Shown here: positions 27,510 to 36,470 of the stretch, piece after piece
How the letters are laid out: every line of letters starts with the position of its first letter
How positions within the stretch are numbered: the stretch's first letter is position 1
Assembly: GCF_029893965.1 (NCBI RefSeq)
Contig: NZ_JARXXP010000003.1
Span: 186,001 to 250,000, forward strand
Direction of reading: 5' to 3'
DNA: 64,000 nucleotides
Origin: Paenibacillus sp. PastM-3
GTDB lineage: Bacteria > Bacillota > Bacilli > Paenibacillales > Paenibacillaceae
The notes under the pieces: model-generated
Databases searched by the model: none
What the model saw: only the letters and a program-made list of their open reading frames with translations
Told to the model about the DNA's origin: nothing
Made by a program: the position numbers and the translations under genes

Positions 27510-28586
27510 TTAAGTAAAATAATCAATGCCGGCCTCGGGAAAATGCTCGAAAATCCGCTCTGTGATGAATTCGCGCAGGGCGGTTTGCTGTTCATCAGGA
27601 TAGACATATTTGTTCTGCCCCCAGCGGCCCCATTTTTTCTTGCGTTTCTCGATATCCATTTCCAGCTTGGATTTGGGATAACGCTTCTCGATGACCGCTT
27701 TGGCTGTTTTGGTGAACCGGTGCTGGATCATTTCGAAGGTCAGGCCTTTGCCTGTACCGGGAGGCATCGCTTTTGCCAGCTTGGCCAGCAGCTCCGCATA
27801 GCCTTCCTCCCAGCCGTCATGCCAGATGATGGGCGCAATGATGAATCCCAGCGGATAACCGGCCCGGGCAACCTTCCCGGCGGCTTCAATCCGTTCCTCA
27901 AAGCGGGCGGTGGCAGGCTCGAAATTTTTGATTACATAGTCGGCGTTAATGCTGAAGCGGATCCGGGTGTGCCCGTTGTGCTCCAGACCGAGCAGGGGGT
28001 CGACATGCTGATACTTGGTAACAAAGCGCAGCCGGGCCAGCGGCTCCTTGGCCATATAAGTAATCAGCTCGGCAAGCGAGCCGGTAATATGCTCCAGCCC
28101 CAGCGGATCGGAGGTACAGGCAGCTTCAAAGGTGGTGATTTCCGGCGCGCGCTCATCGATGTATTTTTTGGCGGCATCCAGGATATCCCCTGTATTTACA
28201 TACACTCGTATATAGGGCTTCGCGCCCAGCGTGGTCTGAAGATAACAATAATGGCAATGGCCCATGCACCCTGTGGCAATGGGAATGGCATAATCGGCGG
28301 AAGGCTTGGACTGGTCAAAAGTGAGCGTTTTACGCAGGCCTACCACAAGCGTACGCTTGGCGATTTTGTATTGCTCGAGCTCGCCTTCACCGGGCAGATT
28401 GGTAATCCGGTTATGTGAGGTGGTCATCCGGTAGGGGATGTTCTGGGCTTTGACCCACTGCATGATCTGCTCCCCTTTGGGATAGTTCAACGCATCCGGC
28501 TCAAAAAAAACCAGCTCAGGAATGAATAATCCGGTAGGCTTCGGCTTTCTTTTGACAGCAGGACGTTCTGGTATTGCGATTGTCAT
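27510..28586 (-). CDS. splB: Spore photoproduct lyase (radical SAM DNA repair)
   Basis: A 358-residue radical-SAM enzyme that directly reverses the 5-thyminyl-5,6-dihydrothymine lesion in germinating spores. The cluster motif CxxxCxxC is 'CMGHCHYC' near residue 106-113, followed by 'YLQTTLG'. A conserved Cys lies in 'AACTSDPLGLEH', where SplB uses Cys141 as hydrogen donor. Start follows GGAAGGAG on the minus strand. No splA is seen upstream; convergent with ccdA (17 bp apart). Confidence 0.95.
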   Translation of the reverse strand: MTIAIPERPAVKRKPKPTGLFIPELVFFEPDALNYPKGEQIMQWVKAQNIPYRMTTSHNRITNLPGEGELEQYKIAKRTLVVGLRKTLTFDQSKPSADYAIPIATGCMGHCHYCYLQTTLGAKPYIRVYVNTGDILDAAKKYIDERAPEITTFEAACTSDPLGLEHITGSLAELITYMAKEPLARLRFVTKYQHVDPLLGLEHNGHTRIRFSINADYVIKNFEPATARFEERIEAAGKVARAGYPLGFIIAPIIWHDGWEEGYAELLAKLAKAMPPGTGKGLTFEMIQHRFTKTAKAVIEKRYPKSKLEMDIEKRKKKWGRWGQNKYVYPDEQQTALREFITERIFEHFPEAGIDYFT

Positions 28587-28779
28587 GAACTCACACTCCT
28601 TCCGTATAGGCTTAACGATATTGTGCCATTTAGCGCTGTCCTGAAATCATGGTAAACATCGTTAACGGCAGCAGGTGCTTTTCCGCGGGGCTTGCCAAGG
28701 AGCTGCAGAAACATGTATCATTGTTAGAGCAAGGCTCGGCCCCCGTGCCACGCTCATTATAGAAAAGAGGTAAACTTGA

Positions 28780-29205
28780 ATGCCAACACCCAGCATGGAG
28801 GATTATTTGGAGCGCATTTACAAGCTCATCGACGAGAAGGGTTATGCGCGGGTTTCGGATATTGCCGAGGGCTTGGAAGTACACCCCTCCTCTGTAACCA
28901 AGATGATCCAAAAACTGGATAAGGACGAATATCTCATCTATGAGAAATATCGTGGGCTTGTCCTGACGAGCAAAGGTAAGAAAGTAGGAAAACGGCTGGT
29001 TGACCGGCATCAGCTGCTGGAGGAGTTCCTCGGCCTGATCGGAGTGCAGCAGGAGCATATTTATAAGGATGTCGAAGGCATTGAGCATCATCTGAGCTGG
29101 GATTCGATTACGCGTATCGAAACGCTGGTGGAGTATTTCCGCCGTGATGAGGAACGCGTGAAGACCTTATATGATATTCACAATGAGCTGGTCAGCGATT
29201 CATAA
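28780..29205 (+). CDS. mntR: Manganese-responsive repressor MntR (DtxR family)
   Basis: A 141-residue repressor nearly collinear with B. subtilis MntR. N-terminal winged helix ('[25 protein letters not shown]'), metal-binding residues Asp8 and Glu11 in '[10 protein letters not shown]', and C-terminal ligands in 'GIEHHLSW'. With Mn(II) bound it represses manganese uptake genes and can activate efflux genes. Monocistronic, divergent from splB. SD AGAGGT. Confidence 0.95.
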   Translation: MPTPSMEDYLERIYKLIDEKGYARVSDIAEGLEVHPSSVTKMIQKLDKDEYLIYEKYRGLVLTSKGKKVGKRLVDRHQLLEEFLGLIGVQQEHIYKDVEGIEHHLSWDSITRIETLVEYFRRDEERVKTLYDIHNELVSDS

Positions 29206-29301
29206 AAAGTCTGTTTCTGTATGGTATACCGCAACCTTTCCAGTTTTTTTACGTCAAAACGGATAACGTCCTTTAACGAAGTATGAGAAAGTATAGCATC
29301 C

Positions 29302-29310
29302 TGTTATACT
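29302..29310 (+). promoter_or_regulatory. Extended -10 promoter before the glycosidase gene
   Basis: TGT-TATACT (29302-29310) matches the extended -10 TGN-TATAAT form; no good -35. A strong terminator follows ~28 bp later, before the coding sequence. Confidence 0.35.
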
Positions 29311-29337
29311 TTTACTTGTATTTCTCCGTTTTGCAAG

Positions 29338-29380
29338 AAACGGCCGTCTCCCTTACATAAGGACGAGAGGCCGTTTTTTT
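29338..29380 (+). terminator. Terminator in the leader of the glycosidase gene
   Basis: AAACGGCC (29338-29345) and GGCCGTTT (29369-29376) with the T-run 29374-29380. It ends only 32 bp before the next start codon, so it either ends mntR transcripts or acts as an attenuator. Confidence 0.75.
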
Positions 29381-29411
29381 GCGTTCATTTCATGTACAAC
29401 AGGGAGGAATT

Positions 29412-31064
29412 ATGAATTACCGAAAATGGTTTTTGGGAGTATTGGTGCTGATGCTGCTTCTGCCGGTATGGCCGGGAAGTATCCGCGCGGCTGCGGTTCA
29501 GATCACGATTGAACTGGACGGGGAGGCACTGAATCCTGACGTGCCGCCGTATATTACGGCTTCAGGCGTAACGATGGTTCCGGTCGGTGTAGTCAGCCAG
29601 GGACTTGGTGCAGCGGTTGAATGGAGCCAGAGCAGCAAGACAGCGACGATCAGTAAAGGGGATACCGTGCTGAAGCTGACCAGCGGCAAACAGACAGCAT
29701 TGGTCAATGCAGCCTCTGTGCGTCTGGATACCTCGGTGCAGATCAGACAGGGCCGGGTAATGGTACCGCTGCGCTTTGTAAGTGAACAGCTCGGCCTTCA
29801 AGTGGTATGGAACCAGGCGGCCAAGCATATCGCCCTGTATTCAAATGCAGAGATTACGGGTCCATCCGTACCATCAACCCCGTCTGTACCAACGGTGCCT
29901 GCACCGTCGGTGCCATCTGTACCAACTCCGGCACTTCCCGGTAATACAGGGAAAGCGATGAAGGGAGCATGGATCTCCACCGTGTTCAATCTGGACTGGC
30001 CGTCCGCGTCTTCAGCGGGCAATTCATCGAAGCAGAAGCAGGAGTTTGACACCTTGCTGGACAAGCTGCAGACGACCGGCTTCAACGCTGTATTTGTGCA
30101 GGTGCGTCCCTCAGGGGACAGCCTGTACGCTTCACAGATTGTTCCCTGGTCCAAGGTGCTGACCGGCACGCAGGGTAAGGTCCCGGATTATGATCCGCTG
30201 GAATACATCGTGAGTGCGGCGCATCAGCGCGGCATGCAGATCCATGCCTGGTTCAACCCGTTCAGGGCGACTACAGATATAGCAGCTGCTACACTTGCCG
30301 GCCTGGCCGGCAATCATGTATCCAAAGCTCATCCGGACTGGATAGTCAAGGCAGACAGCAAGCTGTATATTAATCCCGGCATTCCCGAGGCCCGCCAGCA
30401 TATAATTGATACGGTGATGGAGGTCGTCCGGGGCTATGACATCGACGGTGTGCATCTGGATGATTATTTCTATCCCTCGGGTGTAGCCTTTGCCGATGAT
30501 GAAGCCTTCAAGACCTATAATGCTGCAGGGATTGCCGGCAAGGCAGACTGGCGGCGGAACAATATTAATGTATTCATCCGTCAGCTGGGCCAGGAGATTC
30601 ATACCGCCAAGCCGGCAGTATCTTATGGAGTCAGCCCGTTCGGCGTCTGGCGCAATAAAAAAGCTGACAGTACCGGATCAGACACTACAGCAGGGGTAAC
30701 AGCCTATGATGATATGTATGCGGATACCCGTACCTGGATCAAGAACGGCTGGATCGATTACATCGCCCCGCAGATTTACTGGAGCCTGTCCTTTTCGGCA
30801 GCCCGCTATGACAAGCTTGTGGACTGGTGGGTGAATGAAGTTAAAGGCACGGGCGTCAAGCTGTACATCGGCCAGGCGGCTTACAAGGTAGGAGACACGA
30901 AGCAGACTGCCGAATGGCAGAGCGGTGAACAGATTATCAACCAGCTGAAATACAACGATAAATACGATGAAGTGGCCGGAAGCATTATGTTCCGTGCTAA
31001 CGATATTGCCGTACGTAATCCGTACGGGCTTGCAAGCCTGCTGGCCTTTTATTTTAAGTCATAG
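29412..31064 (+). CDS. Secreted glycoside hydrolase-like 10 protein with stalk domain
   Basis: A 550-residue exported protein. Signal peptide with a hydrophobic core and likely cleavage after 'IRAAA'. A copper-amine-oxidase-N-terminal stalk domain at ~30-145 ('VPLRFVSEQLGLQVVWNQAAKHIALY'), a P/S/T/V linker at ~155-180, then a TIM-barrel GHL10 (formerly DUF187) domain with 'GAWISTVFNLDWPS', 'VFVQVRPSGDSLYASQIVPWS', 'GIDGVHLDDYFYP'-type and 'IDYIAPQIYWSLSF' signatures. Likely acts on cell-wall or extracellular glycans; substrate unknown. ATG at 29412 behind GGGAGG. Confidence 0.88.
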   Translation: MNYRKWFLGVLVLMLLLPVWPGSIRAAAVQITIELDGEALNPDVPPYITASGVTMVPVGVVSQGLGAAVEWSQSSKTATISKGDTVLKLTSGKQTALVNAASVRLDTSVQIRQGRVMVPLRFVSEQLGLQVVWNQAAKHIALYSNAEITGPSVPSTPSVPTVPAPSVPSVPTPALPGNTGKAMKGAWISTVFNLDWPSASSAGNSSKQKQEFDTLLDKLQTTGFNAVFVQVRPSGDSLYASQIVPWSKVLTGTQGKVPDYDPLEYIVSAAHQRGMQIHAWFNPFRATTDIAAATLAGLAGNHVSKAHPDWIVKADSKLYINPGIPEARQHIIDTVMEVVRGYDIDGVHLDDYFYPSGVAFADDEAFKTYNAAGIAGKADWRRNNINVFIRQLGQEIHTAKPAVSYGVSPFGVWRNKKADSTGSDTTAGVTAYDDMYADTRTWIKNGWIDYIAPQIYWSLSFSAARYDKLVDWWVNEVKGTGVKLYIGQAAYKVGDTKQTAEWQSGEQIINQLKYNDKYDEVAGSIMFRANDIAVRNPYGLASLLAFYFKS

Positions 31065-31078
31065 AAGTCATGAATACT

Positions 31079-31124
31079 CCCCCGTGCTCATAGATAAGCA
31101 GTAGATCTATGGAACGGGGGTTTG
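31079..31124 (+). promoter_or_regulatory. Hairpin that buries the patatin-gene ribosome binding site
   Basis: CCCCCG (31079-31084) with CGGGGG (31115-31120), plus the inner stem CATAGAT/ATCTATG. It could end the upstream transcript (weak TTTG tail). The GGGGG in its 3' arm is also the only purine-rich SD before the ATG at 31131. Confidence 0.6.
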
Positions 31125-31130
31125 CCGTGT

Positions 31131-32072
31131 ATGGAGATCAATGCAGTCTTTGAAGGCGGCGGGGTAAAAGGAGTGGCACTGGCCGGAGCGGTTGAAGCGA
31201 CAGAGCGGGCAGGCGGTGTTTTTAAAAGAGTGGCGGGAACTTCCTCCGGTTCGATTATCGCTTCTTTTCTGGCAGCAGGCTACGACGGGGAGGATATGAG
31301 CCGGATCATCAGGCAGACACCGTTTACCTCCTTTCTCAAGCGGGGAATGCTCTACAACACTGCACTGATTGGTCCGGCGCTGCGCGTCATGATCAAAAAG
31401 GGGCTGTATTCCGGGGAAGCCCTGGAGAGCTGGGTACGCGGCATCCTGAAGCAAAAAGGCATCGTCACCTTCAGCGATCTGCCCCGGGGCAAGCTGTCGG
31501 TCATCGCATCGGATATTACCAATGGCCGGATCATTATTCTGCCGGACGATCTTCCCGAGTACGGGATTTCACCGGACAGGTTCGAGGTTGCCAAGGCGGT
31601 ACGGATGAGCTGCAGCATTCCCTATTTCTTCGATCCGGTCATGCTTCGGCTAAACGGGCAGGCGGCGCAGGGGAAGACTTTTATGGAGCAGTTCGTCTAT
31701 GTCGTGGACGGGGGGGTGCTGAGTAATTTTCCGCTGTGGCTGTTTGATGAAAAGAAGGAAGGCTTCAAAAGCCCTGAACACCGGACACCGACGGTCGGCT
31801 ACCAGCTGATCGGAAAGACGGAGCCGCAGCCGCACCGGATTACCGGGCCGTTCACGATGCTGCAAGCAATGATAGGCACGATGCTGTCCGCACATGATGA
31901 GCGCTACATTGAAACTGAGAAGTTCGTGCGTACCGTCAAGATACCGACCCTGGGCATCTCCACGACACAATTTCATCTCACGGCACAGGAGAGCGATGAG
32001 CTGTATGCGGCAGGAATGAAGGCAGGCGAGGAATTTTTCCGGAACTGGCGGCCGCACAAGCACAGGATTTAG
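31131..32072 (+). CDS. yqhO: Patatin-like phospholipase (YqhO-like)
   Basis: A 313-residue serine lipid acyl hydrolase. It has the oxyanion motif 'GGGVKG' near residue 10, the nucleophile elbow 'GTSSG' (about residues 37-41) and the catalytic Asp in 'DGGVLSNFP'. No signal peptide, so it acts in the cytoplasm or at the inner membrane face. Position beside yqhP/Q/R equivalents matches yqhO of B. subtilis. ATG at 31131 is preferred over a TTG at 31122. Confidence 0.85.
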   Translation: MEINAVFEGGGVKGVALAGAVEATERAGGVFKRVAGTSSGSIIASFLAAGYDGEDMSRIIRQTPFTSFLKRGMLYNTALIGPALRVMIKKGLYSGEALESWVRGILKQKGIVTFSDLPRGKLSVIASDITNGRIIILPDDLPEYGISPDRFEVAKAVRMSCSIPYFFDPVMLRLNGQAAQGKTFMEQFVYVVDGGVLSNFPLWLFDEKKEGFKSPEHRTPTVGYQLIGKTEPQPHRITGPFTMLQAMIGTMLSAHDERYIETEKFVRTVKIPTLGISTTQFHLTAQESDELYAAGMKAGEEFFRNWRPHKHRI

Positions 32073-32092
32073 GGCGGATCATGTTTGCACAC

Positions 32093-32136
32093 AAAAAGCC
32101 TCCCGCATGACTGCTTGCGCAGCACCGGGAGGCTTT
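32093..32136. terminator. Bidirectional terminator between convergent yqhO and yqhP
   Basis: AAAAAGCCTCCCG (32093-32105) pairs with CGGGAGGCTTT (32126-32136), with A/T tracts on both sides. Confidence 0.85.
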
Positions 32137-32143
32137 GGTTATT

Positions 32144-32491
32144 CTAATGATATTTGGGCAGCTGATCGTCGTTTTTGCCTTTGCTGCCTTCGATAACCTG
32201 AAACGGATAACTTTTGCGTTTGCCGGGAGCTGTCTGGGCCTTGCGGACCCCGGCAACCTTGGCCATTGTCTTCTGGGATGGTTTGACCTTCGGCCTTGAA
32301 CGGCCGGAGCCTGAGCCGTAGGACGGGCCTTTCATAGCCAGCCTGTAAGCGAACACCAGCAGTCCTACCAGGATGAAGGTCGGAAGCAGCTGCAGGAACA
32401 GCCACCAGAATCCGAAATTCATTACCCCGTAAACCAGTCCATAAACGCCAAGAATAACGCTGATCCAAAAAAGTAAAGCATGCCTGATCAT
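32144..32491 (-). CDS. yqhP: Small membrane protein (YqhP-like)
   Basis: 115 residues from the ATG at 32491; the longer frame from 32563 overlaps yqhQ. Two hydrophobic segments (~residues 5-25 and 30-48) are followed by a basic, Gly/Ser/Pro/Lys-rich tail. No catalytic motif. Function unknown. It begins 8 bp after the yqhQ stop, so they form an operon. The name rests on position in the yqhO-yqhR block and membrane topology rather than on clear sequence recognition. Confidence 0.65.
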   Translation of the reverse strand: MIRHALLFWISVILGVYGLVYGVMNFGFWWLFLQLLPTFILVGLLVFAYRLAMKGPSYGSGSGRSRPKVKPSQKTMAKVAGVRKAQTAPGKRKSYPFQVIEGSKGKNDDQLPKYH

Positions 32492-32498
32492 AGGGCAA

Positions 32499-33503
32499 TC
32501 ATCCTTTCGCAGGATCCAATACGCCGCCTGACACACTTTCATCAATATAGCCTTTAGCTTCAATCATGGCGTCCAGCTCGCGCATCCGGTTAAAGGAGGC
32601 GATGGATACCTCAACCATATCATCCTTGGGCTCTTTGGTCGTAAGCAGCTGGAGCCAAAGTCCCGGATAACCCAAATACTTGAGCCATGGAACGTCGCGT
32701 ACCGCGTTCGTTCCTTTCAGAACCTCAAACGAAATTCCGATGACAACCGGCAGCAGAATGATACGCTGAAGGACGCGTTCAGTAAGGCTGCTCCAAGGGA
32801 ATACAGAGTAGATCACAACGCCAAGGATAATGGTCAGCATCATGAAGCTGCTTCCGCAGCGGTAATGCAGACGGCTGTATTTCTGAACATTCTCGACAGT
32901 TAATTCTTCTCCGGCTTCAAAAGCGCTGATGACCTTGTGCTCGGCCCCGTGATACTGGAACAGCCGCTTGATTACCGGAGTCTGGGAAATAGCGGTCAGG
33001 TAGACAAGCAGCAGAATCAGCTTGATCACACCTTCCAAAAGGTTGCGCACAATATAGTTGTCAATTACACCCTCGAACAGATACGTCTCTATAAAGACCG
33101 GAACCAGGGTGAAGATCAGCTTGCCGAACAGGAATGACAGGATCCCCATGACGGCGACACCGAAAATCATGCCAAGGCTCCAGCCTTCTTCTTTCTTCTT
33201 GTCCTTGGCTTTATCCTTCTGCTTGGCCGCTTCCTCCGGCTCAGTTTCATCTTCAGCAAACGATTCTGCTGAATAGTTCAAATGCTTGGAGCCTTTGGCA
33301 CTGGAATCTATAATACTGACAATGCCGCGAAGCAGCGGAATCTTGCGCAGTTTGATGACCCAGCTCTTATCGCTCTTCGGCACCTCCAAAAATGTAATTT
33401 CCTGATTCTTCCGCCGTACGGCTGTTACGTTAATGTGCTTGCCGCCGAACATGACGCCTTCGATAACGGCCTGGCCTCCGTAACTGGGAGTTTCCTGGGA
33501 CAA
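32499..33503 (-). CDS. yqhQ: DUF1385 membrane protein YqhQ
   Basis: A conserved DUF1385 protein with signature 'SYGGQAVIEGVMFGGK' at the N-terminus, 'QYHGAEHKVISAFEAGEELTVENVQKYSRLHYRCGSSF'-type metal-like His/Cys region in the middle, and about four hydrophobic segments. A charged insert rich in E/K (~residues 75-105) is unlike the compact family core. A TTG start at 33503 has better SD spacing than the GTG at 33512, which abuts the SD. Biochemical role unknown. Confidence 0.88.
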   Translation of the reverse strand: MSQETPSYGGQAVIEGVMFGGKHINVTAVRRKNQEITFLEVPKSDKSWVIKLRKIPLLRGIVSIIDSSAKGSKHLNYSAESFAEDETEPEEAAKQKDKAKDKKKEEGWSLGMIFGVAVMGILSFLFGKLIFTLVPVFIETYLFEGVIDNYIVRNLLEGVIKLILLLVYLTAISQTPVIKRLFQYHGAEHKVISAFEAGEELTVENVQKYSRLHYRCGSSFMMLTIILGVVIYSVFPWSSLTERVLQRIILLPVVIGISFEVLKGTNAVRDVPWLKYLGYPGLWLQLLTTKEPKDDMVEVSIASFNRMRELDAMIEAKGYIDESVSGGVLDPAKG

Positions 33504-33659
33504 CCAATTCACCTTCCCTGATAATAATATGATTGATATAAACCATTGTAACTAATTTATGCTTACATTGCTAGTTGGATTGGCTTTTCCTGAGCATACT
33601 AGGAGGAAGAGGCAGGAGAAGCAGTACAGCCAATTCACATGTGAAAGCGGGGCAATATA

Positions 33660-34151
33660 ATGAACAAGGCAGCCAAGCAGGGATCAGGGAATACGAACCC
33701 TTTCTTTTTTGCAATTGAGCTGGGGATATTTGCCGGAGTCATCTGGGGAGGAATCCGCTGGCTGATCTACGTTTTTCGTTTTACCAAGGTGATTCCGGGC
33801 TTTTTGGCGGAACCGTTTTTTCAGCATGCTTTTTTAATGAAGCCTGCAGGACAGCTGACCGGATATCTGTTTTTTATTCTTTTTTCGGTGATCGCCTCAC
33901 TGATTTATGTGTTTCTTCTCCGCAAGCTGAAGGGGCCCTGGCCGGGAATGGTGTACGGTGTGATCTGGTGGGCGGTAATCTTCCTGGCCGGCTCATGGCT
34001 TTTCCTGCAGCAGCCGATGTTCAGGCTCCCCTGGAATTCTGTGGTCAGCGAATTTTGCATCTTTTTGCTCTGGGGATTATTCATCGGCTACACGGCAGCG
34101 ATCGAGTATACAGATGAACGAAAACGCGAACAGCGGACAAAGCTGGCCTGA
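33660..34151 (+). CDS. yqhR: Conserved membrane protein YqhR
   Basis: A 163-residue protein with four hydrophobic segments and a charged C-terminus ('TDERKREQRTKLA'). Divergent from yqhQ and directly before the Xaa-Pro peptidase gene, as in B. subtilis, where aroQ lies between; no aroQ is seen here. Function unknown. ATG behind GCGGGG. Confidence 0.75.
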   Translation: MNKAAKQGSGNTNPFFFAIELGIFAGVIWGGIRWLIYVFRFTKVIPGFLAEPFFQHAFLMKPAGQLTGYLFFILFSVIASLIYVFLLRKLKGPWPGMVYGVIWWAVIFLAGSWLFLQQPMFRLPWNSVVSEFCIFLLWGLFIGYTAAIEYTDERKREQRTKLA

Positions 34152-34225
34152 ACGCCCGAAAAAACTTCTCAAGGGCATAACCCTATGTTAAAATACAATG
34201 TGGCTATTTCGAGAGGAGAATGAAA

Positions 34226-35296
34226 ATGGGCAACAAGCGCGTCTCCAAGCTGCGTAAGGTTTTGCAGGATCTGGGATTGGATGCTATGTTAATTACCAGC
34301 GGGTATAACCGCCGTTACCTGAGCGGATTCACCGGATCTTCAGGTTATGTGCTGGTCACCGGCGATGAAAGCTACCTGCTGACTGACTTCCGGTATATGA
34401 CCCAGGCAGCGGAGCAGGTAACCGGCCTCAAGGTTGTACAGCATGGTTCGAAATTCATTGATACTGTACGGGAGCTGCTTCCACAGGGCGGAAGTGTCCG
34501 TGTCGGCTTTGAACAGGATGACGTTACTTTCAGCGCTTACACGGCTTATGCCGAGGCACTCCAGCCGGCAGTACTGGTTCCGGTGTCCAAGGCGGTTGAG
34601 AATCTGCGCATGTTCAAGGATGAGGATGAGCTCGCTGTAATGCAGCGTGCGGCCGATCTGGCCGATGCTACGTTCAGCCATATCCTGAATGTGATCAAGC
34701 CCGGCATGACCGAGCGTGATGTGGATCTGGAAATGGAATTCTTCATGCGTACCCATGGGGCAACCTCTTCATCGTTTGACACCATTGTTGCCTCTGGCGA
34801 ACGTTCGGCCATGCCGCATGGTGTAGCCAGCAGCAAGGTAATCGGGAACAATGAATTTGTTACCTTTGATTTCGGTGCGCTGCTGGACGGTTACTGCTCG
34901 GATGTAACCCGTACGATTGCATTGGGCAAGCCGGACCCCAAGCTGAAGGAAATCTATGACATCACGCTTGAAGCTCAGCTGCACACGCTGGCGAATATCA
35001 AGCCCGGCATGACCGGACGGGAAGCGGATGCGCTTGCGCGCGATATCATCACCCGTTACGGCTACGGCGAGTATTTTGGCCACAGCACAGGTCATGGCCT
35101 TGGTATGGAGGTCCATGAATGGCCGCGGCTCTCCAAGCTTGCTGACGAGATTCTGGAGCCGGGGATGGTCGTTACCGTTGAACCGGGAATTTATCTGTCA
35201 GGTTTAGGCGGAGTACGGATTGAAGACGATATTGTAATTACCGAAAGCGGTATTACACTTTTGACGCATTCGTCGAAGGATTATCTGACGCTTTAG
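34226..35296 (+). CDS. yqhT: Xaa-Pro aminopeptidase family M24B (YqhT)
   Basis: A 356-residue metallopeptidase that removes N-terminal residues before proline. N-terminal creatinase-like domain (1-125), then the pita-bread catalytic domain with metal ligands in 'FDFGALLDGYCSDVTR' (Asp, Asp), 'GHSTGHGLGMEVHEWP' (His), 'VTVEPGIYL' (Glu) and 'RIEDD' (Glu). ATG 34226 is chosen over 34220 because AGGAG sits 7 nt before it. Pairing with efp is conserved in Bacillota; EF-P aids translation of proline runs. Confidence 0.92.
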   Translation: MGNKRVSKLRKVLQDLGLDAMLITSGYNRRYLSGFTGSSGYVLVTGDESYLLTDFRYMTQAAEQVTGLKVVQHGSKFIDTVRELLPQGGSVRVGFEQDDVTFSAYTAYAEALQPAVLVPVSKAVENLRMFKDEDELAVMQRAADLADATFSHILNVIKPGMTERDVDLEMEFFMRTHGATSSSFDTIVASGERSAMPHGVASSKVIGNNEFVTFDFGALLDGYCSDVTRTIALGKPDPKLKEIYDITLEAQLHTLANIKPGMTGREADALARDIITRYGYGEYFGHSTGHGLGMEVHEWPRLSKLADEILEPGMVVTVEPGIYLSGLGGVRIEDDIVITESGITLLTHSSKDYLTL

Positions 35297-35350
35297 ATCT
35301 ATTGCATTACCCATTCACCAAGTTGATTAATGATCCAGGAGGGATTTTTA

Positions 35351-35908
35351 GTGATTTCAGTTAATGATTTCAAAACAGGCCTGACCGTAGAGGTTGACGG
35401 CGATATCTTTACCGTACTTGATTTCCAGCACGTTAAACCGGGTAAAGGTGCGGCATTCGTCCGCTCCAAGCTGAAGAACCTGCGCAACGGCAACACCGTT
35501 GAGCGCACCTTCCGCGCCGGCGAAACCATCGGCCGTGCCATCATCGAAAACCGCGGCGTACAGTATCTGTATGCGAGCGGTGCCGACCATGTATTCATGG
35601 ACAATGAAACGTACGACCAGTTCGAGCTGAGCGCGAAGCAGCTGGAATGGGAGCTTAACTTCCTGAGAGAAAACATGACGGTTAACATTGTCAGCTACCA
35701 GGGCGAAATCCTCGGGATCAACCTGCCTACCAGCGTTGAGCTGAAGGTTACTGAAACCGAGCCGGGTGTTAAGGGTAACACCGCTCAGGGCGCAACCAAA
35801 TCGGCTACACTGGAAACTGGCCATACTGTACAGGTTCCACTGTTCATTAATGAAGGGGACGTTCTCCTGATCGATACACGCGAAGGTAAATATATCTCCC
35901 GCGCGTAG
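35351..35908 (+). CDS. efp: Translation elongation factor P
   Basis: 185 residues with three beta domains that rescue ribosomes stalled on polyproline. The start is a GTG at 35351 (AGGAGGG upstream), giving the canonical '[20 protein letters not shown]'. The modification loop reads '[17 protein letters not shown]', with lysine at the position modified in many species. The C-terminal signature '[30 protein letters not shown]' is complete. Confidence 0.97.
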   Translation: MISVNDFKTGLTVEVDGDIFTVLDFQHVKPGKGAAFVRSKLKNLRNGNTVERTFRAGETIGRAIIENRGVQYLYASGADHVFMDNETYDQFELSAKQLEWELNFLRENMTVNIVSYQGEILGINLPTSVELKVTETEPGVKGNTAQGATKSATLETGHTVQVPLFINEGDVLLIDTREGKYISRA

Positions 35909-35929
35909 GACAAGCCTGGTCCAGTTAAC

Positions 35930-35966
35930 AGAGTCTCCCCGCTATTCAGCGGTGGAGACTCTTTCA
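35930..35966 (+). terminator. efp terminator
   Basis: AGAGTCTCC (35930-35938) with GGAGACTCT (35954-35962), inner CCGCT-ATTC-AGCGG, then TTTC. Confidence 0.8.
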
Positions 35967-36011
35967 TTTAGCAGGAATCCTATAATACTTCAGATAATTA
36001 AATGTTTGGAT

Positions 36012-36030
36012 TATACCTCATAGGGGTATG
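36012..36030. promoter_or_regulatory. CsoR-like copper operator
   Basis: TATACCTCATAGGGGTATG is an inverted repeat (ATACCTC, ATA, GGGGTAT) with one mismatch, matching the form of CsoR operators such as TACCC-N-GGGGTA. It lies ~40 bp before the Cys-rich gene and would let Cu(I) release repression. Confidence 0.65.
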
Positions 36031-36070
36031 TGAAAAGGGAACCCTAAACTATATAAGGAGTTGTATAACT

Positions 36071-36403
36071 ATGCTGCTGGAACAGTACCAAGCCTGTATC
36101 GAAGCATGTCAGAAGTGTATGACCGCCTGTAATTACTGCTTTTCCTCCTGTCTTAAAGAAAAGAATCTGGATATGATGAAGGAATGTATCCGTCTGGACC
36201 GTGAATGTGCGGATCTCTGTGAATTAACCGCCAAAAGTCTGGCCGCATCGGCGGACTATGTGCATGAGCTGTGCCGGCTGTGCGCAGAAGCCTGTGAACG
36301 CTGCGGCAACGAATGCAGCCGGCATGAAGCCGAGCACTGCCGTGCTTGTGCAGAAGCCTGTTATGCCTGTGCCGAAGCGTGCCGCATCATGGCTGCAGCC
36401 TAA
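36071..36403 (+). CDS. Four-helix-bundle copper storage protein (Csp3-like)
   Basis: A 110-residue cytosolic protein with 19 cysteines, mostly as CxxxC and CxxC along amphipathic helices ('CIEACQKCMTACNYC', 'CRACAEACYACAEAC'). Size and Cys number closely match the B. subtilis copper storage protein Csp3 (YhjQ), whose helices bundle around many Cu(I) ions. The ATG at 36071 follows AAGGAG; the longer frame from 36002 would run through the operator. A CsoR-like site upstream supports copper induction. Confidence 0.85.
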   Translation: MLLEQYQACIEACQKCMTACNYCFSSCLKEKNLDMMKECIRLDRECADLCELTAKSLAASADYVHELCRLCAEACERCGNECSRHEAEHCRACAEACYACAEACRIMAAA

Positions 36404-36431
36404 GCGCAGATAAAGATACTGTTGAATCAGG

Positions 36432-36470
36432 CGGGATGTCTCCTCAGCTGTCAGGGAGCATCCCGTTTTC
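36432..36470 (+). terminator. Terminator after the copper storage gene
   Basis: CGGGATG (36432-36438) with CATCCCG (36459-36465), then TTTTC. Confidence 0.75.
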
